From Gyromitra esculenta (taxonomy: Eukaryota; Ascomycota; Pezizomycetes; Pezizales; Discinaceae), in contig JBCAML010000002.1 in NCBI GenBank assembly GCA_038503075.1, positions 992,001 to 1,056,000 of the forward strand: 64,000 nt of DNA, given 5' to 3'. The position numbers and the translations under genes are program-made. A model generated the notes under the pieces. It saw nothing but the letters and a program-made list of their open reading frames with translations. It had not been told where the DNA came from and did not search any database. This document shows, in pieces, positions 1 to 9,086 of this stretch. The first letter of the stretch is position 1. Every line of letters starts with the position of its first letter.

Positions 1-781
1 GGGTGCGTTGGGTAACTGGTTTCGCCTTCTGGCAGATATGACAGTTACGGACATATTGCCCGATCGACTCCCTCATCTTGGGCCAATAGAACCTTCTAGC
101 AAGGAGTTCGAAGGTTTTATCGCGTCCTGGATGGCCTGCGGCAGGGGTATCATGGTGTCTTTTGATCAATTCAAGGCGGAGGGGGACAGATTCTGGGACG
201 TAGATACAGTCTCGATAATAGAGTTCCCCATTTTCCTCCTTGCACTCGCTTAAGGTAATCTCCTTGGATTGTTGGTCCTTATTCCTTAACGCTAGGAGGA
301 TCTTTTCAGGAAACTTGTCAGCGATATATCCTTCTGCAAATAGCTTTTTTAGGGGGGCGTCCAGTTCAGCGGCTTCGTTTGATAAAGAAGCCGACAACAA
401 ACTTAGCTTAGGGTCAAGATTCTCCTTCTTTAGCACCACCTGGCTCTGATGTGCTAATCGTTCATCCCCTTCCTTGGGGAGATCTCCTGATTTCCTGGTC
501 AACGCATCCGGTTTTCCCCCTTGGCTTCCTGGTCTATATGTGATCACAAAATCAAAGCGCGATAGGTATTCAGCCCATCTAGCTTGACGGCGATTGAGTT
601 GCTTGGTACTCATGAAGTACTCAAGGTTTTTATGGTCGCTGATCACATCGATTGGGTGCTTTGATCCTTCCAATTCGGGGCGCCATTCTTCGAAAACACG
701 GATGATAGCCAGCAGTACCTTATCATAAATCTCGTAGTTGCATTCCGCAGGGGAGTGCTTCTTTGAAAAGAAGGCTACGGG
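1..781 (-). CDS. pol: Element A pol, downstream part (RNase H to integrase zinc finger), partial
   Basis: This is the continuation of A pol beyond the solo LTR. Read on the minus strand from 781 it continues the RNase H domain (the [21 protein letters not shown] junction restores in frame once the LTR and one ACGGG copy are removed). It passes the DHKNLEYF RNase H motif and reaches the integrase HHCC zinc finger (H..H, then CHIC) at the window edge. I saw no stop codon. The integrase core and chromodomain lie outside the window. Translation needs the -1 frameshift and cannot now cross the inserted LTR. Confidence 0.8.
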
Positions 782-1188
782 TTTCATGGATTGATTTAAG
801 GTAATGAATCATGGTTCAGTTGCTGGTTGTATCGTTGTTTGGATGATTGTACAATCCCTTTGTTGTTCGGTTATTTTCGGTTATAAGTTTTGTTAAGGAA
901 GCGGGGTATTTAAGCGATGGATTTCGGTCGTTCTTGTTCTTTTCTTCTTCTTTCCTTAAGCAACGTTCTCGTTTACCTTCTGCTGAAATCATTGGAATAC
1001 TACCTCGGTTCTACCTCAGAACCCTCGCTGTCGCTGTCCACCTCTCCACACTTATCTCGCCTTGAGATAGACCCCTCGTAGAACCTGTAGAAACGTCGCG
1101 TACCTTGAACGTGTTGTTTACCTCGCTTAAGTAGCACTGCTTACTTTCAGGGATACAGAAAGGCTTAACGAGGGACTCAACCGTGAGA
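782..1188 (+). repeat. Solo LTR (family 2) inserted in element A pol
   Basis: A 407-bp LTR in plus orientation, TTTCATGG...CCGTGAGA, flanked by the 5-bp direct repeat ACGGG (777-781 and 1189-1193). It contains a TATTTAAG box and the AAGCAACGT self-primer motif. No internal retrotransposon sequence remains, so it is a product of LTR-LTR recombination after a second insertion. Confidence 0.93.
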
Positions 1189-2960
1189 ACGGGATGTAGG
1201 ACTCCTGCGTCATCGTACTGAGATAAGATTCCGCCTGACACGAAGTCTGAAGCGTCGGTTTCCACAATGATTTTTTTGTCAGGATCAAAGTGGATGAGGA
1301 TGGGGGCAGTGGTGAATGCGTGTTTTAGATTTTCGAAGGCGATATCGACTTCGACGGTCCATTCGAAGTTGATGCCTTTTCTTGTAAGGGCAGTGAGAGG
1401 TGAAGCGAGTTTCGAGAATCCCAGGATAAACCGGCGATAGAAATTAGCAAATCCTAAGAATGCTTGCACATCTTTAACACTCTTTGGAGTTCCCCATTCT
1501 CGGACGGCTTTTAATTTCTCTTCGTCCATCTTAATGCCGTCGGGAGTGAGGATAAGGCCTAGATATTTTGTCGTCTGTACCTCAAACTCACATTTCTCGG
1601 GTTTAAGGAGAATGTTATTATCCTTTAGCGTCTGTAGAACCTTTCGAACATGAGTTTGGTGTTCATCGAAGGTATCACTGTAGATGAGAATGTCGTCTAG
1701 GTATGCGGTGCAAAAGATATCTAGGTATTGAGTAAGGCAGTCATTCACGAAGCGTTGGAAGGTGCCGGGAGCGTTGGTTAGTCCAAAGGGCATCACTTGG
1801 TACTCGTAGAGACCATAGCGGGTTCGGAAAGCGGTTTTCCATTCCTCTCCATCGGCGATTCGAATTTGATGATAACCGTCGCGGAGGTCGAGTTTGGTAT
1901 ACCATTGAGCTTTCGCTAATCGGTCCAGGGTTTCTCGTATAAGAGGGGAAGTGTATCGATCCTTGACTGTAATGGCGTTCAGGCCTCTATAGTCAACACA
2001 TAGTCGGAGGGAGCCGTCTGCTTTTTTCACGAACAATACAGGGGAGCCGGCGGGAGAGGAGCTAGCGCGAATGAAGCCTTTCTCTAGGTTATCTTCGATA
2101 TACTTCTTAAGAACGATAAGTTCCTCTCTTGACATCCCATAAAGTGGTCCAAATGGTGCATCTTTCCCTTCCATTTGTTGTATTTTATGGTCGTAGGGGC
2201 GGCGTGGGGGGAGTCCTTGTGCTTTTGCTTTGTCAAACATGTCTAGGAAGTCATGATACTCAGCGGGAATCTTAGACTTCCATTCTTCCTTAGTTGTCGT
2301 ATTGTCTATAAGTTTGTTTATCTCATAGAGGGACATGGCGTAGGCTTGGTGGGTGCGTTTCCTAGTGAGAGTCCTAAAGCTGGCAGCGCCAATAAAGGAC
2401 ATATTTAGTCTGGGGGGAGCAGGGATTGATGGGGAGACGACGACAGGGGAGTGAGGGGCGCAGTGGGTGGTGCAGAGTTTAGAATTAAACTCGATGCATT
2501 TATCGGCGAACTGAAGATGCACATCGTGATGTTTCATCCATAGTATTCCTAAGACCAAGGGGTAGTGGCCTAATTGAGTTACAAAACAGGGCGCTTGTTC
2601 TTGGTGGTTTCTAATGGATAAGTTGAGTTTGGCGATGTGGGTGATATCTCCGGAGGCGACAGGCCGTCCATCGATAACTTCAAGTTGTCGGGGAGTTTTT
2701 AGGGGGGTAAGGGGAAGAGAATGGTAACTCGCGAATTTCTGATCAATAAATGCAAATCCTGAGGCCCCGGTGTCTAGTAAAGCGTGTGTGTTTATAATTT
2801 TATTGCTATGGGAAATCTTGCATGCTACTACAAAGTGTTCCCCATCCAATTGATCCTCCACGCTTATACCAGAAACCGAAAACCCCGAAATAGAAAATGC
2901 AGATAAAGGTAAGAAATTTGAAACCAAGGTAGGGTCACTGATCGACCTTGGTTGGACTAG
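1189..2960 (-). CDS. pol: Element A pol, upstream part (protease, reverse transcriptase, RNase H start)
   Basis: The -1-frame pol begins at the slippery site (2960) without an ATG. It encodes an aspartic protease (DTGA), a reverse transcriptase with YLDD in [14 protein letters not shown], and the start of RNase H (VETDASDF). It is then interrupted by the solo LTR at 1188. An uninterrupted reading frame extends past the junction to about 1011 but those last ~60 residues are antisense LTR, not pol. Very similar to pol of B-E, but recognisably diverged. Confidence 0.88.
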
Positions 2961-2966
2961 TTTAAA
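2922..2966 (-). promoter_or_regulatory. -1 ribosomal frameshift site, element A
   Basis: Slippery heptamer T TTA AAC (2966-2960, minus) lies directly before the gag stop TAG (2959-2957). After a 6-nt spacer comes a stem-loop with 8-bp arms AACCAAGG / CCTTGGTT (2953-2946 and 2929-2922). The arms differ from those of B and C (AACCAGAG / CTCTGGTT) by compensating changes, so the pairing is conserved. Confidence 0.82.
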
Positions 2967-4249
2967 GCCTCTCTTGAGGCGTTTGCGGACTCTAGGGCAA
3001 AAAATTGAGGCGGGAGAGGTGGCGGCGGTAAGGAAGAGGCCGGGGGCGTACGGTTAGCAGGTGGGGCGGTGAGCGCTCCTCTCATCGTAGGTTTTTTGGG
3101 AGCAGAGGGGCAATTGGCATAGGAGTGGTCCGGGGCGGCACAGAACATGCACTTCCCAGTGGCGCGGCGCCACTGTTTTTCTTCCTCCGAGAGTTTTCTC
3201 CGCCCGTTAACCATTGTGTATCGTTGGTCTTGAGGAGGGCGAGAAAGATTGCTGGTACGTCCGAAAGATAGGTCCATAGGGGCTAGTCCTCCTGGGGTAA
3301 AGGAGGAAGCAGGGGTGAAGGCGGCGGGGGCACTGAATTGACCCATATTGTCTCTGGCGTTTCCTCGTTTCTCTGCCTTGCGAGCTCGGATACGGTTATC
3401 CAGTCGGGTAAGGGTGAGAATCATCTCCGGGAGGTTAGCAGGGGCGATCGGTGCAAACACCATAGCTTCTTTTAACTCCTCTGACATGCCGTGTTCCAAT
3501 GCGTCCATCTTCGAGTTCTCGTCGAAATTCAGCTGGCCCATGATTCTTTGGAAGTCGGCTAAATAGGCCGAGAAATCGCGCTTTCCTTGGCGGAGCTGGT
3601 GGAGTTCTCGTCGAGCAGTGCCAGTCGGGTCTGGGTCTCCAAAAGCAGTTTCCAAGGCGGCGATAAATTCTTCTGCATTATTCCAAGTGGTAAGGCCTGA
3701 GGGGAGAACCGTATGACGGACTTGTTCTAGGGCTGCTCCTTCCAATCGATTGATAGTGTAAAGTATCATCGTAGTTTCGTTGGCGAAGCGGTCTCGGTTG
3801 ACAGTCAACTTGGAGCGTAATTGGAGAATGAAGCCGGGGAGTTTTGCTCGGGATCCATCGAACTTTTCTGGGTCCGGCATGCGTTCTGATCGGTGGGTAT
3901 TTGACGGCGGGGGAGGGGTAGCTGTAAGGTTGGGTGGAGCGGGGGGTACTTGGGTGGCGGATCGGGCTTCGTTCCGTTCTTGTCGAAGTCGAGCAATTAG
4001 GCTGGCGGCTTCGGTAACCCGTTGGTCTTGTTCGGTTGCATGACGGAGGGCATTATCGGTTTGGATCTTGGCAGTATTGAGTTTTACCTCATTTTCCCTT
4101 TCACTTTCCTGGAGGACGTCAATCTGGTCTTCCAGGGCTTGGTTCAGTTCCCTGAGTTCGTTGTATAGTTCTGCAGGGTTGTCTCGGTAGGCCTGAGCGA
4201 AAGCTTCTCTAGTGGGGAAGCGTTTCGCAGCGACAGCGGCTCCTTCCAT
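2957..4249 (-). CDS. gag: Element A gag
   Basis: A nucleocapsid/capsid polyprotein of about 430 residues, starting MEGAAVAAKR. It has an N-terminal coiled-coil-like stretch, a proline-rich linker (around residues 100-115), a retrotransposon-gag capsid core (DPEKFDGSR..., GDPDPTGTARREL, FSAYLADFQRIMGQLN) and a CCHC zinc knuckle CMFCAAPDHSYANC (CX2CX4HX4C). It ends TTA AAC TAG, the frameshift site into pol. Shares the same layout as the 415-residue gag of B-E but has diverged in sequence. Confidence 0.92.
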   Translation of the reverse strand: MEGAAVAAKRFPTREAFAQAYRDNPAELYNELRELNQALEDQIDVLQESERENEVKLNTAKIQTDNALRHATEQDQRVTEAASLIARLRQERNEARSATQVPPAPPNLTATPPPPSNTHRSERMPDPEKFDGSRAKLPGFILQLRSKLTVNRDRFANETTMILYTINRLEGAALEQVRHTVLPSGLTTWNNAEEFIAALETAFGDPDPTGTARRELHQLRQGKRDFSAYLADFQRIMGQLNFDENSKMDALEHGMSEELKEAMVFAPIAPANLPEMILTLTRLDNRIRARKAEKRGNARDNMGQFSAPAAFTPASSFTPGGLAPMDLSFGRTSNLSRPPQDQRYTMVNGRRKLSEEEKQWRRATGKCMFCAAPDHSYANCPSAPKKPTMRGALTAPPANRTPPASSLPPPPLPPQFFALESANASREALN

Positions 4250-4305
4250 GATGGAAGAGTATTAGGTGTACTAATGATGGTAGAGGGGTAGAAGGTGTAG
4301 ATATT

Positions 4306-4318
4306 GGAAGCAACGTAA
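4306..4318 (-). other. Primer-binding site for self-priming, element A
   Basis: The minus-strand sequence immediately after the 5' LTR reads TTACGTTGCTTCC. It lacks the TGG expected of a tRNA 3'-end match. ACGTTGCTT inside it is the exact complement of AAGCAACGT in the same LTR (4539-4547), downstream of the TATA-like box, as in Tf1/sushi elements that prime from the 5' end of their own RNA. Confidence 0.7.
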
Positions 4319-4742
4319 TCTCACGGTTGGGTCCCTCGTTAAGCCCTTCAGTATCCCTGAAGGTGAGCAGTGCTACTTAATGAGGTATCAACGCGTTCAA
4401 AGAGTGCAGTGTTTCTACAAGTTCTACGAAGGGTCTATCTCCAGGCGAGATAAGTGCAGCGAGGTGGACAGCGACAGCGAGGATTCTGAGATAGAACCGA
4501 AGTAGTATTCCAACGAGTACAGGAGAAGGTAAACGAGAACGTTGCTTAAGGAAAGAAGAAGAAGAGAAACAAAGGCAACCAAAATCCTTTCTTAAATACC
4601 CCGCTTTTCGGTAGCACCAACAACAACCTGGCAACAACTGAAACACAAAGACATTATTGCACTAACCTAAAACATAACCGAACAACAAAGAAATTATACA
4701 ACCATCCGAACCACAACTCCTTCCCTAAGTCAATCCATGAAA
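4319..4742 (-). repeat. Element A 5' LTR (family 2)
   Basis: A 424-bp LTR. On the minus strand it begins TTTCATGG and ends CCGTGAGA, and carries a TTTAAATA-type TATA region (plus-strand CTTAAATACCCCGC around 4590) and the self-primer motif. To the right is GTAGG (4743-4747), expected to be repeated at the other end of A outside the window. Confidence 0.88.
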
Positions 4743-4867
4743 GTAGGACACATAACAACGGAGATATTGTTCCATTACCGCATTAAGGCGTTCGGTTTGT
4801 CCATCGGTCTCTGGGTGAAAGGAAATTGACATACGAGCGGCAATGTTCAAGCGTTGGCAGAGGTATT
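4743..4867 (-). pseudogene. pol: Element C integrase fragment, between A and S insertions
   Basis: About 125 bp that encode, on the minus strand, the integrase core stretch around YLCQRLN...[14 protein letters not shown], including the DDE glutamate. It is the downstream continuation of element C pol, which stops at 11614. The two ends share AGGTATT (4861-4867 and 11614-11620), so they were contiguous before unit S inserted. The left side is cut by the insertion of element A. The rest of C pol and its 3' LTR should lie left of A. Confidence 0.8.
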
Positions 4868-4881
4868 GTTATACCTATTGG

Positions 4882-4945
4882 TAGCTTAGTTGGTTACGAC
4901 TTGAGTTCGCTTACGATGCACACATATGGACTAGCGTTCAATTCC
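4882..4945 (+). promoter_or_regulatory. tRNA-like Pol III A box and B box at the head of unit S
   Basis: TAGCTTAGTTGG (4882-4893) matches the tRNA A box TRGCNNARYNGG, and GTTCAATTCC (4936-4945) matches the B box GGTTCRANTCC with one difference. Spacing is 42 nt. The flanking sequence does not fold into acceptor, D or T stems of a functional tRNA, so this is a tRNA-derived promoter remnant at most. Confidence 0.45.
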
Positions 4946-4977
4946 CGACCATGTCAGTTATTATTAATCTTGGTTGA

Positions 4978-5387
4978 TCTCAAGGGGCGAGGTTTTCTAT
5001 CAAGCTCTCAGGTATCCCCCGAGATGAGCAGTGCTACTTGAATAGAGAACCGAGCGACGAGAGTGTTCACGGGGTTCCACAGGCTCTACGAGAGTTTCAA
5101 GTATAAGAACTTGAGGGCGGCGGCAGCGAAGGTTATGAGGTATAACCGAGGTTTGTATTTGTAGAATACGAAAGTGTACAATAGAAGACGTTGCTTAAAG
5201 AAAGAAGAAGGAAAAGTACAACAAGAGGAGGAATCCCTTCGCTTATATACTCACAATCCACCTTCCTGATGACAAACGTATGACTCATTGTAAAGGAAAC
5301 CAAGGGAACCGTATAGAACAAACAACAAAACAACCGCAACTAAACACCCATACAACTAACCAAACAATACGACAACCATCCATGAAA
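4978..5387 (-). repeat. Element B 3' LTR
   Basis: 410 bp, TTTCATGG...CTTGAGA on the minus strand, with a TATATAAG box. One difference from the partner LTR was seen (GAGGAGG here, GAGGGGG there). The GTTGA target repeat lies at its left. Confidence 0.95.
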
Positions 5388-5402
5388 GTACCCCCTCCCT
5401 TA
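5388..5402 (-). other. Polypurine tract, element B
   Basis: The minus strand reads TAAGGGAGGGGGTAC immediately before the 3' LTR. It overlaps the pol stop codon TAA. It is the expected plus-strand DNA primer; element D has TAAGGGGGGGGTAC at the same place. Confidence 0.8.
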
Positions 5403-8400
5403 TAGCCGTGAGCTCCTGCGAACACTAACCAAACCTTTCCTTGGCTTATCCGGATAACGTTGGTGGAAAACATCTACTGCTTCTGTCTCTTCATGATACT
5501 CTGCAGGTTCCCACGTAGGCAAAGCATATCCTGTCCACTCCACCAAGTACTGAAGTTTTCCTCGATTAAGGCGAGAGTCCAATATGCTCTCGATAAGGTA
5601 TTCCTCGTGATTGTTAACTTGGATAGAGGGAGGTGGTTGAATAAGTTGGCCGGGGATTGGATCCGTGGGAGCTGCTTTGATCAACGAAACGTGGAATACC
5701 GGATGGTATTTCATTGATATTGGTAGGTCTATTTCATAGGCATGCGCAGATATTATCCTTTTTACAGGAAAGGGGCCACTCCATTTCCAGTCTAATTTCC
5801 TCGAATTCCTAGTTGTCCTCATATTCTTCATGGACACGAAGACTTGGTCATTGATTTTAAATGAGGGGGCAGGGATACGGTGTTGGTTGGTGCTGGTCTC
5901 GAAAATGTCTTGAGCCGTTCTCATCTGTATTCGGAGGAAGTCTCTAAGTTCTTCCATCTTCAAAGCGAAGAGGTTGGCGTCAAGGGTCTGTGGGGAACGA
6001 TCATTGGAGACGACAGAGGTATCGAAACGAGGGTGGTAGCCATAATTGGCGAAAAAGGGTGTGGCTTTAGTACTGGCTGATTCCTGGTTATTAGCAGCGA
6101 ACTCAGCGATTGGTAACCATTTTGCCCAGTCGTCTTGTTGGTACGAAACATAGCAACGAAGATACTGTTCCATAACGGCGTTAAGGCGCTCGGTTTGACC
6201 ATCCGTTTCTGGGTGAAATGACGTCGACATACGAGCAGAAATATTCAGACGTTGGCATAGATATTTCCAGAATTTTGCAGTAAACTGCGTTCCTCTATCA
6301 GAAGTGATATGGGAAGGTAGTCCATGGAGTTTCCAAACGTTTTGAAGGTAAAGTTCTGCCGTTTGTTCAGCATTGACGGTGGTGTTGCATGGGATCAGGT
6401 GTCGCATTTTTGATAGTCGGTCTACTACTACCATTATTGCATCAAAGCCATCGGATTTAGGGAGGCCAGTAACGAAGTCCATCGATAATTCTTCCCAGGG
6501 ACGGTTAGGTATTGGAAGGGGTTTGAGGACACCATGGGTACCAAGCGTATTTGGCTTTGCTCGTCGGCAGATATGGCAATTTCGGGTATATCGTCCAATA
6601 TATTCTCTCATTTTAGGCCAATAGAATTGTCTAGAGATGAGTTCAAAGGATTTTTCGCGTCCTGGGTGGCCGGCAGAGGGGGCATCGTGATATCTTTGTA
6701 GAATAAGGAGGCGAAGAGGGTCATAATCCGGGATATAGAGCTTTTGCCGATAGAAGAGGTGACCATTTTTTTCTGTACAGTCGCCTAAAGTAATTTCCTT
6801 GGATTGTTGTTCACCGTTCTTAAGTGCTAATAAGATTTTTTGTGGAAACGGGTCAGCAATATATCCATGGTTCATTAAGGTCTCGAGGGGGGCATCCAAT
6901 TCAGCGGGTTCATTTGATAAAGAACCCGAAAACAAACTCAGCTTGGGGTCAAGGTTCTTTTCCTTCAAGACTACCTGATGTTGATGTTGTAGTCTTTCAT
7001 CCCCTTCTTCAGGGAGATCTCCCGATCTCCGAGTCAGTGCATCCGGCTTTCCTCCTTGTATCCCCGGTCGATAGGTGATCACGAAGTCAAAGCGCGAGAG
7101 GTACTCCGCCCATCTGACCTGTCTTCGGTTGAGTTGCTTGGTGGTCATGAAGTATTCCAAGTTCTTATGATCAGTAATAACCGAAATTGGTAACTCGGAG
7201 CCTTCAAGTTCCGGTCTCCATTCCTCAAAACAACGGATAATAGCTAGAAGCTCCTTATCGTAAATCTCGTAGTTACATTCAGCTGGTGAATGTTTCTTGG
7301 AGAAGAAGGCCACAGGATGAAGTACACCATTGTCGTCGAGTTGGGAAAGAACACCACCGGAGACGAAGTCCGAGGCATCGGACTCTACAAAGATCTTCTT
7401 TCGAGGATCGAAGTGAATGAGTACGGGGGCCTTGGTAAAGGCATCTTTTAGAGCTTCAAATGCCAGTTCTGCCTCAATTGTCCATTCGAAGATAATGCCC
7501 TTTTTTGTAAAAGCAGTGAGGGGGGCAGCTAGGCGAGAGAATCCCAGGATAAATCGTTGGTAGAAGTTTGCGAACCCGAGGAAGGCTTGAACGTCCTTGA
7601 TGCACTTAGGGCGGTTCCAGTCTCGTACGGCCTTGAGTTTGTCTTCGTCCATTTTGATCCCTTCAGGTGTAAGGATCAATCCGAGATATTTTATGGATTG
7701 GACGTGGAATTCACACTTCTCGGGTTTGAGAAGAATGTTGTTGGTCTTTAGGGCATCGAGGACTTGTCGGACGTGTATCTTATGTTCTGCGAGGGTATCG
7801 CTATAGATAAGGATATCGTCGAGATAGGCTGTGCAAAAGAGATCCAAGTATTCTCGAAGAGAATCATTGACGAAGCGCTGAAAGGTACCGGGGGCATTAG
7901 TGAGGCCGAATGGCATCACCATGTATTCGTAAAGGCCGTATCGAGTTCTAAAAGCAGTTTTCCATTCTTCTCCCTCTGCGATGCGGATTTGGTGAAATCC
8001 GTCTCTGAGGTCTAGTTTGGAATACCATTGTGCTTTAGCGAGGCGGTCGAGGGTTTCTTTGATGAGCGGGGAAGTATAGCGGTCTTTGATGGTGAGGGCA
8101 TTGAGGCCTCGGTAGTCTACGCAAAGGCGTAGAGAGCCATCAGGTTTTGCGGCAAAGAGGACGGGAGAGCCGGCAGATGAGGAACTAGCACGAATAAAGC
8201 CCTTTTCTAAGTTGTCTTCGATGTATTTCTTTAGAACAAGGAGCTCATCTCGTGACATACCGTAGAGGGGGCCGAATGGTGGTTCTTTGCCTTCTTGGAG
8301 AGTGATCTTATGGTCGTAAGGGCGGCGGGGGGGGAGTTCTTGGGCTTTGGCTTTGTCGAACATGTCTAGATATCCGTGGTATTCAGTTGGTATTCGTTGT

Positions 8401-9080
8401 CTCCACTCTTCTTTAGTAGTCTTGCTATCAAGGACTCTATTGATTTCATAGAGGGACATGGAGTACACCTGGATACCCTTTTTTCTGGCAAGCATGCGGA
8501 AGCTAGCTGCGTTGATAAAGGCGGCGTTCAATCTAGCGGGGGGGGGAATGGCGGCGGCGGAAACAATAGATTGTTTTGGGGCGCAATGGGTGGTGCAGAA
8601 TTTAGAATTAAATTCAATACTTTTGTTGGCAAACTGTAGATGGATGTCATGGAGGTTCATCCAAGGAATACCGAGTACTAGGGGGTAATGTCCTAGCTTG
8701 GTGACGAAGAAGGGAGCTTTCTCGGTGTGTTGTTGAATGGAGAGCTCCAGGTGGCAGAGATTGGTAATATCTCCCGAGGCAATGGTTCGGCCGTCAATGA
8801 CTTCTAATTGGCGAGGGGTTTTGAGGGGAGATAAAGGCAGGGAATGGTGACGCACAAAGTTTTCGTCAATGAAAGCGAACCCTGAGGCTCCAGTGTCAAG
8901 AAGTGCGTGTGTTTTTATAATTTTATTTTGGTGGGAAATGCTACAAGAAACTACAAAATGTTCCCCATCCAAATTATCCTCCACGCACATATCCGACACT
9001 GAAAACCCCGAAATAGAGAACGCTGACAAAGGAGAAAAGTGAACCAGAGCAGGGTCACAAGGCGACTCTGGTTGAACTAG
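5400..9080 (-). CDS. pol: Element B pol polyprotein (protease-RT-RNase H-integrase-chromodomain)
   Basis: Read from the -1 frameshift site (9080), about 1,226 residues. Numbering from SAFSISG (a TTG codon at 9029 taken as residue 1): protease DTG at 45-47; reverse transcriptase with YLDD at 402-405; RNase H DASDF near 551 and DHKNLEYF near 620; integrase HHCC finger (H..H 781-788, CHIC 818-821); catalytic D..D..E (MDFVTGLP about 851, SDRGTQF about 911, [10 protein letters not shown] about 945-953); GPF/Y-type WKWSGPF about 1081; and a chromodomain at about 1141-1193 (VEWTGY..PTWEP). No stop or frameshift is visible. The chromodomain places it among chromoviruses and predicts targeting to heterochromatin, consistent with insertion inside another repeat. 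It has no ATG of its own, so it is made only as a Gag-Pol fusion. Confidence 0.96.
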   Translation of the reverse strand, partial: LVQPESPCDPALVHFSPLSAFSISGFSVSDMCVEDNLDGEHFVVSCSISHQNKIIKTHALLDTGASGFAFIDENFVRHHSLPLSPLKTPRQLEVIDGRTIASGDITNLCHLELSIQQHTEKAPFFVTKLGHYPLVLGIPWMNLHDIHLQFANKSIEFNSKFCTTHCAPKQSIVSAAAIPPPARLNAAFINAASFRMLARKKGIQVYSMSLYEINRVLDSKTTKEEWRQRIPTEYHGYLDMFDKAKAQELPPRRPYDHKITLQEGKEPPFGPLYGMSRDELLVLKKYIEDNLEKGFIRASSSSAGSPVLFAAKPDGSLRLCVDYRGLNALTIKDRYTSPLIKETLDRLAKAQWYSKLDLRDGFHQIRIAEGEEWKTAFRTRYGLYEYMVMPFGLTNAPGTFQRFVNDSLREYLDLFCTAYLDDILIYSDTLAEHKIHVRQVLDALKTNNILLKPEKCEFHVQSIKYLGLILTPEGIKMDEDKLKAVRDWNRPKCIKDVQAFLGFANFYQRFILGFSRLAAPLTAFTKKGIIFEWTIEAELAFEALKDAFTKAPVLIHFDPRKKIFVESDASDFVSGGVLSQLDDNGVLHPVAFFSKKHSPAECNYEIYDKELLAIIRCFEEWRPELEGSELPISVITDHKNLEYFMTTKQLNRRQVRWAEYLSRFDFVITYRPGIQGGKPDALTRRSGDLPEEGDERLQHQHQVVLKEKNLDPKLSLFSGSLSNEPAELDAPLETLMNHGYIADPFPQKILLALKNGEQQSKEITLGDCTEKNGHLFYRQKLYIPDYDPLRLLILQRYHDAPSAGHPGREKSFELISRQFYWPKMREYIGRYTRNCHICRRAKPNTLGTHGVLKPLPIPNRPWEELSMDFVTGLPKSDGFDAIMVVVDRLSKMRHLIPCNTTVNAEQTAELYLQNVWKLHGLPSHITSDRGTQFTAKFWKYLCQRLNISARMSTSFHPETDGQTERLNAVMEQYLRCYVSYQQDDWAKWLPIAEFAANNQESASTKATPFFANYGYHPRFDTSVVSNDRSPQTLDANLFALKMEELRDFLRIQMRTAQDIFETSTNQHRIPAPSFKINDQVFVSMKNMRTTRNSRKLDWKWSGPFPVKRIISAHAYEIDLPISMKYHPVFHVSLIKAAPTDPIPGQLIQPPPSIQVNNHEEYLIESILDSRLNRGKLQYLVEWTGYALPTWEPAEYHEETEAVDVFHQRYPDKPRKGLVSVRRSSRL

Positions 9081-9086
9081 TTTAAA
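9042..9086 (-). promoter_or_regulatory. -1 ribosomal frameshift site, element B
   Basis: T TTA AAC (9086-9080) directly precedes the gag stop TAG (9079-9077). The pol frame is open through the site in the -1 register. After a 6-nt spacer, AACCAGAG (9073-9066) pairs perfectly with CTCTGGTT (9049-9042) across a 16-nt loop. Heptamer, spacing and stem fit classical retroviral -1 frameshifting. Confidence 0.85.

Larger units (their letters stand above)
1..4742 (-). mobile_element. Element A: family-2 Ty3/gypsy chromovirus, left part outside window
   Basis: This is a minus-strand LTR retrotransposon. From right to left it holds a 5' LTR (4319-4742), a primer-binding site, gag, a frameshift site and pol, which runs off the window in the integrase region. 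Its LTR is clearly diverged from those of B, C, D and E, so it is treated as a second family; the 407-bp solo LTRs at 782 and 22720 belong to it. It is inserted in the integrase region of element C: sequence to its right (from 4743, GTAGG...) is C integrase. Its pol is open throughout the window except for a solo-LTR insertion. Confidence 0.9.

Noticed and set aside
1011..1193. Novel C-terminal domain of element A pol
   Set aside because: The last ~60 codons of that open frame are antisense reading of the inserted solo LTR.
4868..4960. Functional tRNA gene on the plus strand
   Set aside because: A- and B-box matches are present, but the D, anticodon, T and acceptor stems do not pair.
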